A DNA stretch of 64,000 bases from Lachnospiraceae bacterium. GTDB lineage: Bacteria; Bacillota; Clostridia; Lachnospirales; Lachnospiraceae. Positions within the stretch are counted from its first letter, which is position 1; each line of letters opens with the position of its first letter. Where the stretch lies: NCBI GenBank assembly GCA_015056885.1, contig SVFL01000014.1, positions 1 to 64,000 of the forward strand. Direction: 5' to 3'. The position numbers and the translations under genes are program-made. Below the pieces are notes generated by a model that saw only the letters and a list, made by a program, of their open reading frames with translations, did not search any database and was not told where the DNA came from. Of this stretch, positions 26,191-34,916 are shown in pieces.

Positions 26191-27597
26191 TTAATATGCG
26201 TTTTTGTTGATAAATCCTGTAAAGAACGTCAGGAAAATTATTTTCACATCCAGCCCCAGAGTCCAGTTCTCGATGTAATAAATATCATATTCAATACGTT
26301 TGCGAATGGATGTATCGCCACGAAGCCCGTTTACCTGTGCCCAACCGGTAAGTCCCGGACGCACCTGATGTTTTACCATATAACGGGGTATTTCTTCTTT
26401 AAACTTGTCAACAAAATGAGGTCTTTCCGGTCTGGGACCGACCAGACTCATATCACCCTTTAATATATTGAACAGCTGCGGTAATTCATCCAGACTGGTA
26501 CGTCTCAAAATCTTGCCAACCCCGGTCACTCTGGGGTCATTTTTGACGGTCCATGCCTTCTTTTCCTTGTTTGGAGCCTGCTGTTCCATGCTACGGAACT
26601 TATACATGTAGAAAGGCTTATTGTGAAGTCCCACTCTCTCCTGCTTAAAAATGACAGGTCCGGGGCTGCTCAGCTTTACAGCCAAAGCACACAAAAGCAT
26701 CACCGGCGACAAAACAATAATTCCACATAAGGAACCGACAATGTCCACTGCACGTTTTAACAGCATATTGCCGGTGTTAGTCAAAGGCACATAACGAATA
26801 TTAATCACCGGCAATCCCATCAAATCCTCTGTATAAGGTTTCGTAGGAATCAGACTGTTATAATCCGGAATAAATTTGGTATGAACACCTGATTTCTCAC
26901 ATATGTTAACAATATCTGCCAGATGATCATAATCCTTCAACGAAAGAGTAATTGCTATTTCATCCAGCTTGTTTTCCGGAAGGATAATCTCTAAATTACC
27001 CAAACTTCCCAAAACCTTTACTCCCTTGTACACTGTACCTGCCGGAATATTGTCATCCAAAACTCCGCAGACCACATACCCCCACTGGGGATTGTCATGA
27101 AGACGATCAATATAAGCCTCTGTTGCCCGGGAATAACCTACCAGTAAAATATGTTTCAGATTGTATCCCTTGCTGCGAATCGTCTGAAGGCTCTTGCGCA
27201 ACGCCAGTCTTAAGCAACTCGTCAGGAAAATGTTCAACATATAGAAGAACATAATTACTGAACGGGAGTAGTTAATCTCCTTGACAATCATGTAGAGAAT
27301 GATAATCATTGCTGCCAGACCTACAGTATTCGCCTGAACAATACTGTAAATCTCAAATCTGCGTCGTATAGTTCGTTTAGGCGCATAAACTCCACAGCTA
27401 TAATACAGCAACACAAAGCCCGGCACAATAAAGGGCAATAATTCCAAATAATCCTTGGCAGGAAGCACGCCCGGTCCGGGTCCGTCGTTTAATATATAAA
27501 ATTTGAAAAAATAGGCAAGCATAAAAGATGCTGCGATAATCGCCGCATCCAATACGACCAGCAATCTGTTAAATACCTTCTGATTGTCTTTAATCAT
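26191..27597 (-). CDS. Polyprenyl glycosylphosphotransferase (WcaJ/CpsE-like)
   Basis: This 468-residue enzyme starts polysaccharide synthesis by moving a sugar phosphate from a nucleotide sugar to undecaprenyl phosphate. Four or five membrane helices occupy the N-terminal 130 residues, then a Rossmann-like CoA-binding-type domain, one more helix (about 280-300) and the catalytic bacterial sugar transferase domain with FKQERVG, FRSM, LRRTSLDELPQ and VGPRPERP. The ATG at 27597 replaces an upstream GTG because GGGTGG precedes it. It leads the operon wcaJ-LCP and has its own promoter. The sugar transferred is probably glucose or galactose but is not shown. Confidence 0.94.
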   Translation of the reverse strand: MIKDNQKVFNRLLVVLDAAIIAASFMLAYFFKFYILNDGPGPGVLPAKDYLELLPFIVPGFVLLYYSCGVYAPKRTIRRRFEIYSIVQANTVGLAAMIIILYMIVKEINYSRSVIMFFYMLNIFLTSCLRLALRKSLQTIRSKGYNLKHILLVGYSRATEAYIDRLHDNPQWGYVVCGVLDDNIPAGTVYKGVKVLGSLGNLEIILPENKLDEIAITLSLKDYDHLADIVNICEKSGVHTKFIPDYNSLIPTKPYTEDLMGLPVINIRYVPLTNTGNMLLKRAVDIVGSLCGIIVLSPVMLLCALAVKLSSPGPVIFKQERVGLHNKPFYMYKFRSMEQQAPNKEKKAWTVKNDPRVTGVGKILRRTSLDELPQLFNILKGDMSLVGPRPERPHFVDKFKEEIPRYMVKHQVRPGLTGWAQVNGLRGDTSIRKRIEYDIYYIENWTLGLDVKIIFLTFFTGFINKNAY

Positions 27598-27644
27598 AAG
27601 CACCACCCGGTATCTTTCCCAAAAAGCTCTAATCCCATGGTGTA

Positions 27645-27674
27645 ATTTTACAAGAATCCCCCTATTACAGTCAA
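27645..27674 (-). promoter_or_regulatory. Promoter of the wcaJ-like operon, with direct repeat
   Basis: On the minus strand TTGACT (27669-27674) and TAAAAT (27645-27650) are 18 nt apart. A second TTGACT lies 21 nt upstream, each preceded by CTTAAG, forming a direct repeat (about 27669-27703) that may bind a regulator. Confidence 0.6.
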
Positions 27675-27790
27675 CTTAAGTATTTATGAAGTCAATTCTT
27701 AAGATTTCATAAGAATTATTATTCCAACACTGTAATATTTTTATAAACTACACTTTTGTAAATATTATCCACTCCATTCAACACATTACC

Positions 27791-27839
27791 AAAAAAGAGA
27801 GCTCCCGGTTGTCTAAAACCTGTGGAAAGCCCTCTTTTC
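27791..27839 (-). terminator. Terminator after the 102-aa gene
   Basis: On the minus strand AAGAGGGCTTTCC pairs with GGGAGCTCTCTT (one wobble pair) and is followed by TTTTTT. It closes the transcript that includes the two unknown small genes and separates it from the wcaJ operon. Confidence 0.8.
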
Positions 27840-27849
27840 ATTATACTTT

Positions 27850-28158
27850 TTATTTGGACCAGATGATGGTATCATCCTCCAAGGAAATCATCATCGGCGC
27901 TGTATCCGGTGAAATCTCCAATATCGCATTGTACGGATAAGACAAAGAACCTGTATTCTGAATTGTCTTCTTTACACGAAACGCACAAGCGTAAAACTCT
28001 CGATACATGGAAGTTCCTTCCCGCTTGCCATTATCTGTTTCATAAATAGTCTCTATTATACCACCCAGCACCAGACCCTCGTGAGGCCACACCAGCTTAA
28101 TATATGTACCATTGGGGTACTGGCTCAAGGCCAGGAGCATATCACTTATATCATTCAT
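27850..28158 (-). CDS. Hypothetical protein (102 aa)
   Basis: I do not recognise this protein. It is small, soluble and looks beta-rich (GTYIKLVWPHEGLVLGGI and ACAFRVKKTIQN). The start at 28158 is chosen because AGGAGG lies 11 nt upstream and a longer frame would overlap the previous gene heavily. It follows the 174-aa membrane-anchored gene by 16 nt. The two probably work together. No motif ties it to sugar chemistry. Confidence 0.65.
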   Translation of the reverse strand: MNDISDMLLALSQYPNGTYIKLVWPHEGLVLGGIIETIYETDNGKREGTSMYREFYACAFRVKKTIQNTGSLSYPYNAILEISPDTAPMMISLEDDTIIWSK

Positions 28159-28174
28159 TTTTGCAAGCACCTCC

Positions 28175-28699
28175 TCAGTATGGTCTGCAAGGCACAATAT
28201 AAGCACCTTCAGCACTATAATGAATAACACCCATCTTGGTCTCGCGCTTGCTTTGACCATCTACATCCACATATTGCCCAATGACCTGACCGAAATTAAC
28301 AATCTCTTTATCTGCGCCTATAAACTCACCGGTTCCGGCACAATCATCCAAAAGTTTTTGTATTGCAGTTGCATCACGATATATGATACTTCTCAAATTA
28401 CCATTCGTACGCGCCATTTCATATGCGTTACGTCCGGGCATATGTCTGTTCTGACGTTCTGTATCCAATTTCACCAGAAAGCCTTTTACGATACGATATC
28501 CTTCCTCGCTAACACTACTGGCTTCTGCCTGTTTGGCCGCAACATTCAGTTGGACATACGAAGACTGTTGGTTGTTCGCAGACTTTTTTTCATTTCGGGA
28601 CTGCTTCATCATACTAACCAGTCTCCAGACTGCAACAACTGCTATCGCGATTACTATGATACAAAGTATAGCATACATCATTCCATCTAATTTGGCCAT
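28175..28699 (-). CDS. Membrane-anchored hypothetical protein (174 aa)
   Basis: The protein has one N-terminal membrane segment (about residues 7-30), a polar linker rich in Asn, Gln and Ser, and a soluble domain of about 110 residues without a known motif. A GGAGGTG site precedes the ATG. It follows the GT2 gene by 62 nt and is 16 nt ahead of another unknown gene. Whether the soluble part is inside or outside the cell is not clear, since positive residues follow the helix (RLVSMMKQSRNEKK), which suggests the cytoplasm. Confidence 0.7.
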   Translation of the reverse strand: MAKLDGMMYAILCIIVIAIAVVAVWRLVSMMKQSRNEKKSANNQQSSYVQLNVAAKQAEASSVSEEGYRIVKGFLVKLDTERQNRHMPGRNAYEMARTNGNLRSIIYRDATAIQKLLDDCAGTGEFIGADKEIVNFGQVIGQYVDVDGQSKRETKMGVIHYSAEGAYIVPCRPY

Positions 28700-28761
28700 T
28701 ACAACACCTCCCCATGTATATTATGCCTAATTATTTCGTCAATTGCAATTGGTAAATATTA

Positions 28762-29739
28762 TTAATTTTTAGCAATAAATTTTAACAAATTGACATATAG
28801 TTGCCATTGTATGTTGAAATAATGAGACAAATTATTAAATTCAAAACGAACTTTTCGTCCACGACCTTCCTCGGATAAACAGCGCTTCCATCCTGTTTGT
28901 AATCCCTGAAGATACGTTCTGCCCATTCCTTTTCGCACAAAAAACAACCATTTTACAAAAAAACCCAGTAGCAAGCATGGTAAATTCCAAAGAATTTGAA
29001 GAATTGGCATGTTTTTATATATAACGTATAGATTATTTGCAGAAGACAATTTTGTCTTAAATTCATTGTATCTGGAACCGGTAGATGCACTCCCGTAATG
29101 AAGAACCTCCGCCTGAGGCTCATAAATATTGCAATAGCCGTGAATTTGCGCACGATACCCTAGATCCAAATCCTCCAAATAGGCGAAATGAAGTTCATCA
29201 AAGAGGCCAATCTGCTCTAAAATGCTCCGTCTGTAAATAACCGCTCCGCCACAGGAAGAAAAAATTCGGGAAGGTTTATTGTATTTAGAAGCCGAACGAC
29301 CTTTGCCCCTTGCAAAAGCCCACCCTAATACATTGTACAAATCCCCTGCCCCATCCATCAAGTCCGGACGGTCCCACATCAACATACGCGCACTGACCGA
29401 AAAAATTTTTGAATCCTTTTCAATGGCTCTGTAGAGATGTTTTACAAAGGTCGATTTCACCTTTGTATCATTGTTGAGTAATATAATATATGGAGTATCC
29501 GACTCCTGTATGCCAACATTTACGGCATGGCAAAAACCGGTATTGGTTGCAAGACGTATAATCTGCGTCTGTGGAAAAAGTTCTTGCGCCTGCTCTATGC
29601 TACCATCCTTCGATGCATTATCTACAATCAACACATGATATTCCGGTGTTCCTTCCTCCTGTGAATAGAGTGATTCCAGACAGGTTTTCAGGTATTTTAT
29701 TCCGTTATAATTCGGGATAACAACTGTTATTTTAGCCAT
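28762..29739 (-). CDS. GT2 family glycosyltransferase
   Basis: The 325-residue enzyme carries VVIPNYNGIKYL at the start, the donor-site Asp in IVDNASKDGS, and a canonical NNDT (LLNNDTKV) at the metal site near residue 93. YLEDLDLGYRAQIHGY is the typical catalytic-base region of rhamnosyltransferase-like GT2 members. A hydrophobic stretch near residue 250 may attach it to the membrane. GGAGGG precedes the ATG, and the start overlaps the end of the upstream GT2 gene by 8 nt. It is likely to add one residue of the chain on the cytoplasmic side. Confidence 0.9.
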   Translation of the reverse strand: MAKITVVIPNYNGIKYLKTCLESLYSQEEGTPEYHVLIVDNASKDGSIEQAQELFPQTQIIRLATNTGFCHAVNVGIQESDTPYIILLNNDTKVKSTFVKHLYRAIEKDSKIFSVSARMLMWDRPDLMDGAGDLYNVLGWAFARGKGRSASKYNKPSRIFSSCGGAVIYRRSILEQIGLFDELHFAYLEDLDLGYRAQIHGYCNIYEPQAEVLHYGSASTGSRYNEFKTKLSSANNLYVIYKNMPILQILWNLPCLLLGFFVKWLFFVRKGMGRTYLQGLQTGWKRCLSEEGRGRKVRFEFNNLSHYFNIQWQLYVNLLKFIAKN

Positions 29740-31111
29740 TGTCCCTCCTATACCACTGCAGACGATATCCCCGTCTGCGAATTTCTTTACTTAATTTGAT
29801 ACTTAGCTCCTTATAATTGGTTCCCTCCGGCAAAGTACTTACATCAAAAATCTGTGTACCGGGAATTCTGCGATAAGTAACGCCTGTTATTTCTTTAAAC
29901 AAACCCCTAAGTTCCTCTCTCACTACCATGGAACGAATATCTATCGCCTCTGCACTCTGAGTGAGAACCGCACGATGAAGATAACCGCTAAAATGCTTGG
30001 ACAGTCCTTTATAATACACATTTCCCTCCTCATCCATACGTCCGGATACAATCTTACCCTTCTTGGTGAGTGCACTGCCTATAGCACCTATATCTTTTCT
30101 GGCCGCAAACACATCTTCGGAGTACTCCACCTGATAGAATCCCACATGCTTGAGATGTACTGCCTTACCGGGAATGTTATTGCGGTCAATATAGCTCTGT
30201 AAAGCACGCCTGCCTGCCTCATAGGCATATTCCTTGCTACGGGGATTTTCTGCCGTGGAGGAGGCATGACAACGCCAATGGTACAGAATCTTAGGCACAT
30301 GTGCGATGGCCATCTCCTTAGCCGGATTGGTCGGAATCCCCAATTCTGTCACTGCCCGAAGTACCAGGTCATAATCCTGAGCTCCGTCATATTCCGGACG
30401 GAATCCAAGTTTCTGCATCAATTCCCGCCTCATCACCATAAAATGACAGATGTAATTATTACTTAAAATCAAATCGTAATTAAGCTTTTCCTTGTAATGG
30501 GGCTCATAATACTCTGTAGCCTCGCCATTGCATTTATCCTCATCAGAATAAATCAGTTGAAGCTCCTGCCCCTGCTCCCTTGCCTGTCTGATTGTTTCAG
30601 CCATCTCAAACAGAGCATCCGGAGTCAATATATCATCATGGTCCAAAAGACCAATATAGTTCATCTTTGCATAGGGAAGTGCAGCGTTGGTGTTGGCAGA
30701 AATTCCGTCATTAGATGACAAGTGCACATAGCGGATTGCCGGATTTGCCTCATAATCCTTTACAATCTCCCACACACTGTCATCCTCAGTGGCATCCGCC
30801 AGAATCACTTCCCAATAGGGATAGGTCTGAGCCTGCAGGCTTTCAATTAACTCCTTCAAAAATACAGGCTTGGTACGGTATAAAGGCACCACAATGCTAA
30901 AATCAATGCCTTCATGAGTACCGTTTTCTGCCCCCTGCGCCACAACCTGACGCTGTCTTGCAAGCTCCTCCGCTGAAGGAACCACATAGCTATAGGGAGC
31001 CTCCTTGGCCTGCGCAAGACGCTCTTTCGCCGCATACCATGTGTTTTTCAGACCGTTGCGCTGAAAATAATATATAGTTTTTTTGATATTTGCTGAATTC
31101 AGCGCTCCCAT
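29732..31111 (-). CDS. GT2 family glycosyltransferase with extended C-terminus
   Basis: The 459-residue protein has an N-terminal helical region (1-65), a GT2 domain (about 70-300) with FSIVVPLYRTKP, LLDHDDILTPDAL (the DxD-type site), and YDGAQDYDLVLRA. The C-terminal 150 residues look like a reduced second GT domain that has lost its nucleotide-binding half. The paired two-domain GT2 at 35732 shows the full version. It overlaps the following GT2 gene by 8 nt and follows a 267-aa unknown gene by 2 nt. Confidence 0.88.
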   Translation of the reverse strand: MGALNSANIKKTIYYFQRNGLKNTWYAAKERLAQAKEAPYSYVVPSAEELARQRQVVAQGAENGTHEGIDFSIVVPLYRTKPVFLKELIESLQAQTYPYWEVILADATEDDSVWEIVKDYEANPAIRYVHLSSNDGISANTNAALPYAKMNYIGLLDHDDILTPDALFEMAETIRQAREQGQELQLIYSDEDKCNGEATEYYEPHYKEKLNYDLILSNNYICHFMVMRRELMQKLGFRPEYDGAQDYDLVLRAVTELGIPTNPAKEMAIAHVPKILYHWRCHASSTAENPRSKEYAYEAGRRALQSYIDRNNIPGKAVHLKHVGFYQVEYSEDVFAARKDIGAIGSALTKKGKIVSGRMDEEGNVYYKGLSKHFSGYLHRAVLTQSAEAIDIRSMVVREELRGLFKEITGVTYRRIPGTQIFDVSTLPEGTNYKELSIKLSKEIRRRGYRLQWYRRDNG

Positions 31112-31113
31112 GT

Positions 31114-31917
31114 CTAATCCTCGCTTTCCTTATATTTCTTATATCGCAACCTCATATTGGGGCTGTTGGTATCACTTCGCCAAAAACTATTACAATAAGC
31201 ACACTTATACCGAGTCCCCTCCGAATTTTCCTCATAAAAATTCAAACAATCTGCATATTCTCTCAAATATTCCCCGGGTTCATATTGATTGCAATTACAA
31301 CCTATTCGCTCGCCCTTCGCTCCCCGACCTATTATCTGTTCTATCATCAAATAAAAAACAGAATAGTACCACTGCAATTCCGGCGTCATTTCTCCTTTAT
31401 ATGGAATACACTTCGAATCATTGTAAAAACACGTTTTTTGAATATGACTACTCTCATAAACACGGATTCCATGCATCACTCCATCCAGCACAAATGCATC
31501 TTCTTCAAGTACAAATTTATCCGGCAATGCTTTCAGCTTACTGTCAAGATTCTTTACAAATTCCTCTTCTAAATTTGTGATACCACATACAATCTCTCCC
31601 ATCTGTCTGCCATCTTTCTTATTTACTGCACTAGCGTCCTTAAAAAGATACATATAAACCTCTTCCGGATAATACACCGGATGATTTAATATTGGCTTTG
31701 CATAAACAAGACTGTATCTCCCTCCCTGACAATAAAGCTTCCCATAAAAAGCCTGGTGATTACCTGAAGGTATAGCATAAATATCGCAAATCAAATCCTC
31801 ACTCGACACATTTAACATCGCCTCTGATAAAGCCTTATTCGCAAGCTCAATGTCCTGCAGATACTCCTCATATTGTTCCCTCTTGAAATTAGCCAATGCG
31901 GTATTAGAATCCATCAT
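31114..31917 (-). CDS. Hypothetical protein with Cys-rich end (267 aa)
   Basis: I do not recognise this protein. It is soluble, with no signal peptide. The last 70 residues contain GCNCNQYEPGEYL and KCAYCNSFWRS, a pair of Cys motifs that could form a zinc knuckle. The rest is mixed alpha/beta. It sits directly ahead of a glycosyltransferase gene (2-nt gap) inside the glycan locus, so a regulatory or assembly role there is possible but not shown. Confidence 0.7.
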   Translation of the reverse strand: MMDSNTALANFKREQYEEYLQDIELANKALSEAMLNVSSEDLICDIYAIPSGNHQAFYGKLYCQGGRYSLVYAKPILNHPVYYPEEVYMYLFKDASAVNKKDGRQMGEIVCGITNLEEEFVKNLDSKLKALPDKFVLEEDAFVLDGVMHGIRVYESSHIQKTCFYNDSKCIPYKGEMTPELQWYYSVFYLMIEQIIGRGAKGERIGCNCNQYEPGEYLREYADCLNFYEENSEGTRYKCAYCNSFWRSDTNSPNMRLRYKKYKESED

Positions 31918-31958
31918 TCCCTCACTTGCTTCCTAATATTACTTACCTTTATATAACC

Positions 31959-32133
31959 GGTCAAGGGCATATACAAAAAAAACATATCAGATACCCCAAA
32001 TATGAGAGCTTACAGGGTATTTTTGAAAGATTTTCTTACATATACCCATAGTGATCTGTAAACCGAACTTTTTTGATTGAAATAAAAAGTTTTGGGGTGC
32101 TACGCTCGAATTATTCTGTATATGCCCCAACCA
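31959..32133. repeat. Branched inverted-repeat element C
   Basis: Outer arms GGGCATATAC (31965-31974) and GTATATGCCC (32118-32127) extend imperfectly to 31959 and 32133. A second stem pairs ACCCCAAA (31993-32000) with TTTGGGGT (32091-32098). Inside are two hairpins, GGGTAT/ATACCC (32015-32047) and AACTTTTT/AAAAAGTT (32066-32091). The 345-bp gap between 31917 and 32263 holds only this element and the pgm terminator. The plan matches the elements at 5440 and 14448. Confidence 0.65.
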
Positions 32134-32196
32134 TTCCCAATGCCGGAAGCCAACGCTCCATGTTTTACCCAAACTATCTGTTTAATGCAAGGAAAC

Positions 32197-32239
32197 AGCA
32201 AATCCCCTCGCCAGCACTGCGCAAAGAGGATTCGCTGCT
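32197..32239 (-). terminator. Probable terminator of the phosphoglucomutase gene
   Basis: On the minus strand AGCGAATCCTC pairs with GAGGGGATTTGCT (imperfect) and is followed by GTTTCC. The T-run is weak, so termination may be partial. Confidence 0.5.
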
Positions 32240-32262
32240 TCTGTAATACAACTATATTTCTC

Positions 32263-33984
32263 TTAAATTAATGCCTTAATTGCCTCAGTCAGTGCCTCAT
32301 TCTTAGCCACTGCATCCTCGAGGCTCTCACCTTTAACGCCCATGTAGAATTTCAGCTTGGGCTCCGTACCGGAGGGACGTGCACAACACCAGTTGTTGTC
32401 AGGAAGCTCAAAGTAGAGCACATTGGACTTAGGCAAGCCGGTGGAAGTCTTCTCGCCGGACTCCATATCCAGAATTACATCCTCCTGATAATCGCGGAAC
32501 TTCAATACCTTCCAATCGCCAATCTGCTTGGGAGGATTGGTACGAAGCTTGTTCATAATCTCGGTAATCTGCTTAGCGCCCTCGATACCCTTCAAGGTAA
32601 TGGTATACTGGGTCTCCTTGAAGTAACCGTACTTCTCGTACAGCTCCAGCATCATATCCCAGAGGCTCTTGCCCTGCTTCTTGCAGTATGCAGCAACCTC
32701 ACAAAGGCTCATTACAGCTACGATTGCATCTTTATCTCTTGCATGGGTTCCCACCAGACAACCGTAGGACTCCTCAAGACCGAATACATAATTGTTGCTG
32801 CCGGTCTGCTCGAAGAGCTTAATCTGCTCACCAATAAACTTAAATCCGGTCAGCACCTCGATAAGCTTCACGCCATAGCTCTCAGCGATGGGGAAGGTCA
32901 TGTTGGTGGTAACAATAGTAGTAACCATTGCAGGATTCTCAGGCATGGTACCCTTTGCAGCATGCTCTCTCAGAACATACTCCGCAATCAGCATACCGGA
33001 CATGTTACCGCTGAAGGCAACATACTCGCCGGTCTTCAGGTCCTTAGCATATACACCCAGACGGTCTGCATCAGGGTCAGTAGCAAGAACGATATCTGCA
33101 TCCTTCTCCTTAGCCAAATTCAATGCATAAGTAAATGCCTTGGGATCCTCAGGATTAGGATACTCCAATGTAGTAAAGTTGGGATCGGGATTCTCCTGCT
33201 CGGGAACCACATACACATTCTTAAATCCAAGCTCAGACAATACACGCTGTACAGGCTTGTTACCGCTACCGCAGAGAGGTGTGTAAACAATCTTGATATC
33301 ATTAGCCATCTCAGCAATTACATCAGGATGGATAATCTGCTTCTTCAGAGCTACCATGTAAGCATCATCGATTTCCTTGCCGATTACCTGATAGAGTCCT
33401 GCCTTAATAGCTTCCTCTTTATCCATGGTCTTCATGGTGTAATAATCCTTAATCGCCAAAACCTCGGTGATAATCTCTTTGTCCTTGGGTGCAGTTACCT
33501 GTGCGCCGTCCTCCCAATAAACCTTGTAACCGTTGTACTCAGGGGGATTGTGGCTTGCAGTTACCATAATACCTGCAGTACAGCCCAACTCTCTCAGTGC
33601 AAAGGAAAGCTCGGGAGTAGGTCTCAACTCTCCGAAAATGTAAGCCTTGATACCGTTTGCTGCCAGACAAAGTGCTGCAACCTCAGCAAACTCAGTGGAC
33701 ATGCGACGATTGTCATAAGAAATAGCAACACCCTTCGCCTGTGTGCCCTGCTTCAAAATAAAGTTAGCCAGACCCTGAGTAGCCTTGCGCACGGTGTAGA
33801 TATTCATGCGATTGGTTCCAGCACCGATAATACCACGCATACCGCCGGTACCAAACTCAAGTTCCTTGTAGAAACGCTCCTCAATCTCAGCCGCATCATC
33901 CTTAATTGCAGCCAGTTCATCCTTGGTTGCCTGATCAAAATAGGCATCCTCAGACCAGAATTTGTATTCCTCCATATAACCCAT
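32263..33984 (-). CDS. Phosphoglucomutase/phosphomannomutase
   Basis: This 573-residue alpha-D-phosphohexomutase interconverts glucose-6-phosphate and glucose-1-phosphate, the substrate for RmlA. The active-site Ser lies in TASHNPPEYNGYK, the metal-binding loop is DPDADRLG, the sugar-binding loop is GLEESYG, and the phosphate-binding loop near the end is RPSGTEPKLKFY. The start at 33984 has AGGAGG 8 nt upstream, so a longer frame was rejected. It has its own promoter. It supplies precursor for the dTDP-sugar genes about 14 kb upstream. Confidence 0.95.
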   Translation of the reverse strand: MGYMEEYKFWSEDAYFDQATKDELAAIKDDAAEIEERFYKELEFGTGGMRGIIGAGTNRMNIYTVRKATQGLANFILKQGTQAKGVAISYDNRRMSTEFAEVAALCLAANGIKAYIFGELRPTPELSFALRELGCTAGIMVTASHNPPEYNGYKVYWEDGAQVTAPKDKEIITEVLAIKDYYTMKTMDKEEAIKAGLYQVIGKEIDDAYMVALKKQIIHPDVIAEMANDIKIVYTPLCGSGNKPVQRVLSELGFKNVYVVPEQENPDPNFTTLEYPNPEDPKAFTYALNLAKEKDADIVLATDPDADRLGVYAKDLKTGEYVAFSGNMSGMLIAEYVLREHAAKGTMPENPAMVTTIVTTNMTFPIAESYGVKLIEVLTGFKFIGEQIKLFEQTGSNNYVFGLEESYGCLVGTHARDKDAIVAVMSLCEVAAYCKKQGKSLWDMMLELYEKYGYFKETQYTITLKGIEGAKQITEIMNKLRTNPPKQIGDWKVLKFRDYQEDVILDMESGEKTSTGLPKSNVLYFELPDNNWCCARPSGTEPKLKFYMGVKGESLEDAVAKNEALTEAIKALI

Positions 33985-34087
33985 CTGTATGTCCTCCTGT
34001 CTTTTTATTGGCATAGCCGATTTAGGTTGCCGGATAGTCATTTTTAGAATGACCTGTAGGACAATTCCGACACCCTATACTGTTTAT

Positions 34088-34116
34088 ATTTTACCATACT
34101 TTTTATATTATGGAAA
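34088..34116 (-). promoter_or_regulatory. Promoter of the phosphoglucomutase gene
   Basis: On the minus strand TTTCCA (34111-34116) and TAAAAT (34088-34093) are 17 nt apart, giving a leader of about 100 nt. The leader has a small hairpin (GTCATT/AATGAC). The rest of the 33985-34293 gap shows no gene. Confidence 0.55.
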
Positions 34117-34293
34117 TGCTTTTTTCTATTTATCAAATATCTTATCTACTTACGTAATCTTCTATGCAAGCATTTCATCAAAAACTGTTCCATGAAAGAA
34201 ATACACCACTGTATTAGAAGTATTTATTCCATACCTGTCATGGACACTGATAGCCATGCATCAGAATGATTTTTCTTTTACTGTTAATTCTCA

Positions 34294-34893
34294 CTATTTC
34301 GTAATCACCGCAACCGCACAAGGAATCTTTCCTTCAATCAAGAAATATTTCACATTCTTATATCCGGCTTCTTTTATAAATTCTATATATGTATCATAAG
34401 TAAATTGCCTCTTAAAATCAGCTCCTGCTTTTCCTACCGTATTAGCAAATCCGCTTATTTTACCTGTGTCTTTTTTATTCATGTATGTAGGAATGATAAT
34501 CTTTCCACCTATGCGACACACTCTGTCCAATTCTGCCAATGCCTTATACGGTTCATCTAACAAGTGAATTACATTAGCTGCAACCACAACATCAAAGTTC
34601 TCGTCCGGATATTCAATCTGTAAAATATTGCCTTCTCGAAATTCTATATTAGTATATGCACAATGCTTCTTTCTTGCTTTCTTAAGCATCTTTACAGAAA
34701 AGTCCGTTGCCACAAGGCTTTTACATTTCTCCGCTATTACGCCACTAAGCAAACCTGTCCCACATGCACATTCTAAAACCTCATCCGTTTTTAAAATTTC
34801 ATTTTCCACCTTTGCACACAAACCTTTATGTGTCTTTCTATTAATAATATTAGCAAATATATCATATACACCTGCAACATTGTCCCAAAACAT
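34294..34893 (-). CDS. Class I SAM-dependent methyltransferase (UbiE-like)
   Basis: The 199-residue protein is a Rossmann-fold methyltransferase. Motif I is ECACGTGLLSGVI near residue 41, motif II contains VVATDFS-like LVATDFSVKML, and motif IV is FDVVVAANVIHLLDEP. The substrate is not evident. It is 23 nt after a DUF998-like membrane gene and both are more AT-rich than their neighbours. GGAGG precedes the ATG. Confidence 0.88.
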   Translation of the reverse strand: MFWDNVAGVYDIFANIINRKTHKGLCAKVENEILKTDEVLECACGTGLLSGVIAEKCKSLVATDFSVKMLKKARKKHCAYTNIEFREGNILQIEYPDENFDVVVAANVIHLLDEPYKALAELDRVCRIGGKIIIPTYMNKKDTGKISGFANTVGKAGADFKRQFTYDTYIEFIKEAGYKNVKYFLIEGKIPCAVAVITK

Positions 34894-34916
34894 GAATTAA
34901 TCCTCCAACTTTAAAT

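Noticed and set aside
31987-32172. Minus-strand open frame of 61 codons over the right half of element C
   Set aside because: It overlaps the inverted repeat, has no clear ribosome binding site and its composition looks like a by-product of the palindrome.
32743-34047. Plus-strand frame of 434 codons opposite phosphoglucomutase
   Set aside because: It is antisense to a clear enzyme with intact motifs, and its length follows from codon bias.
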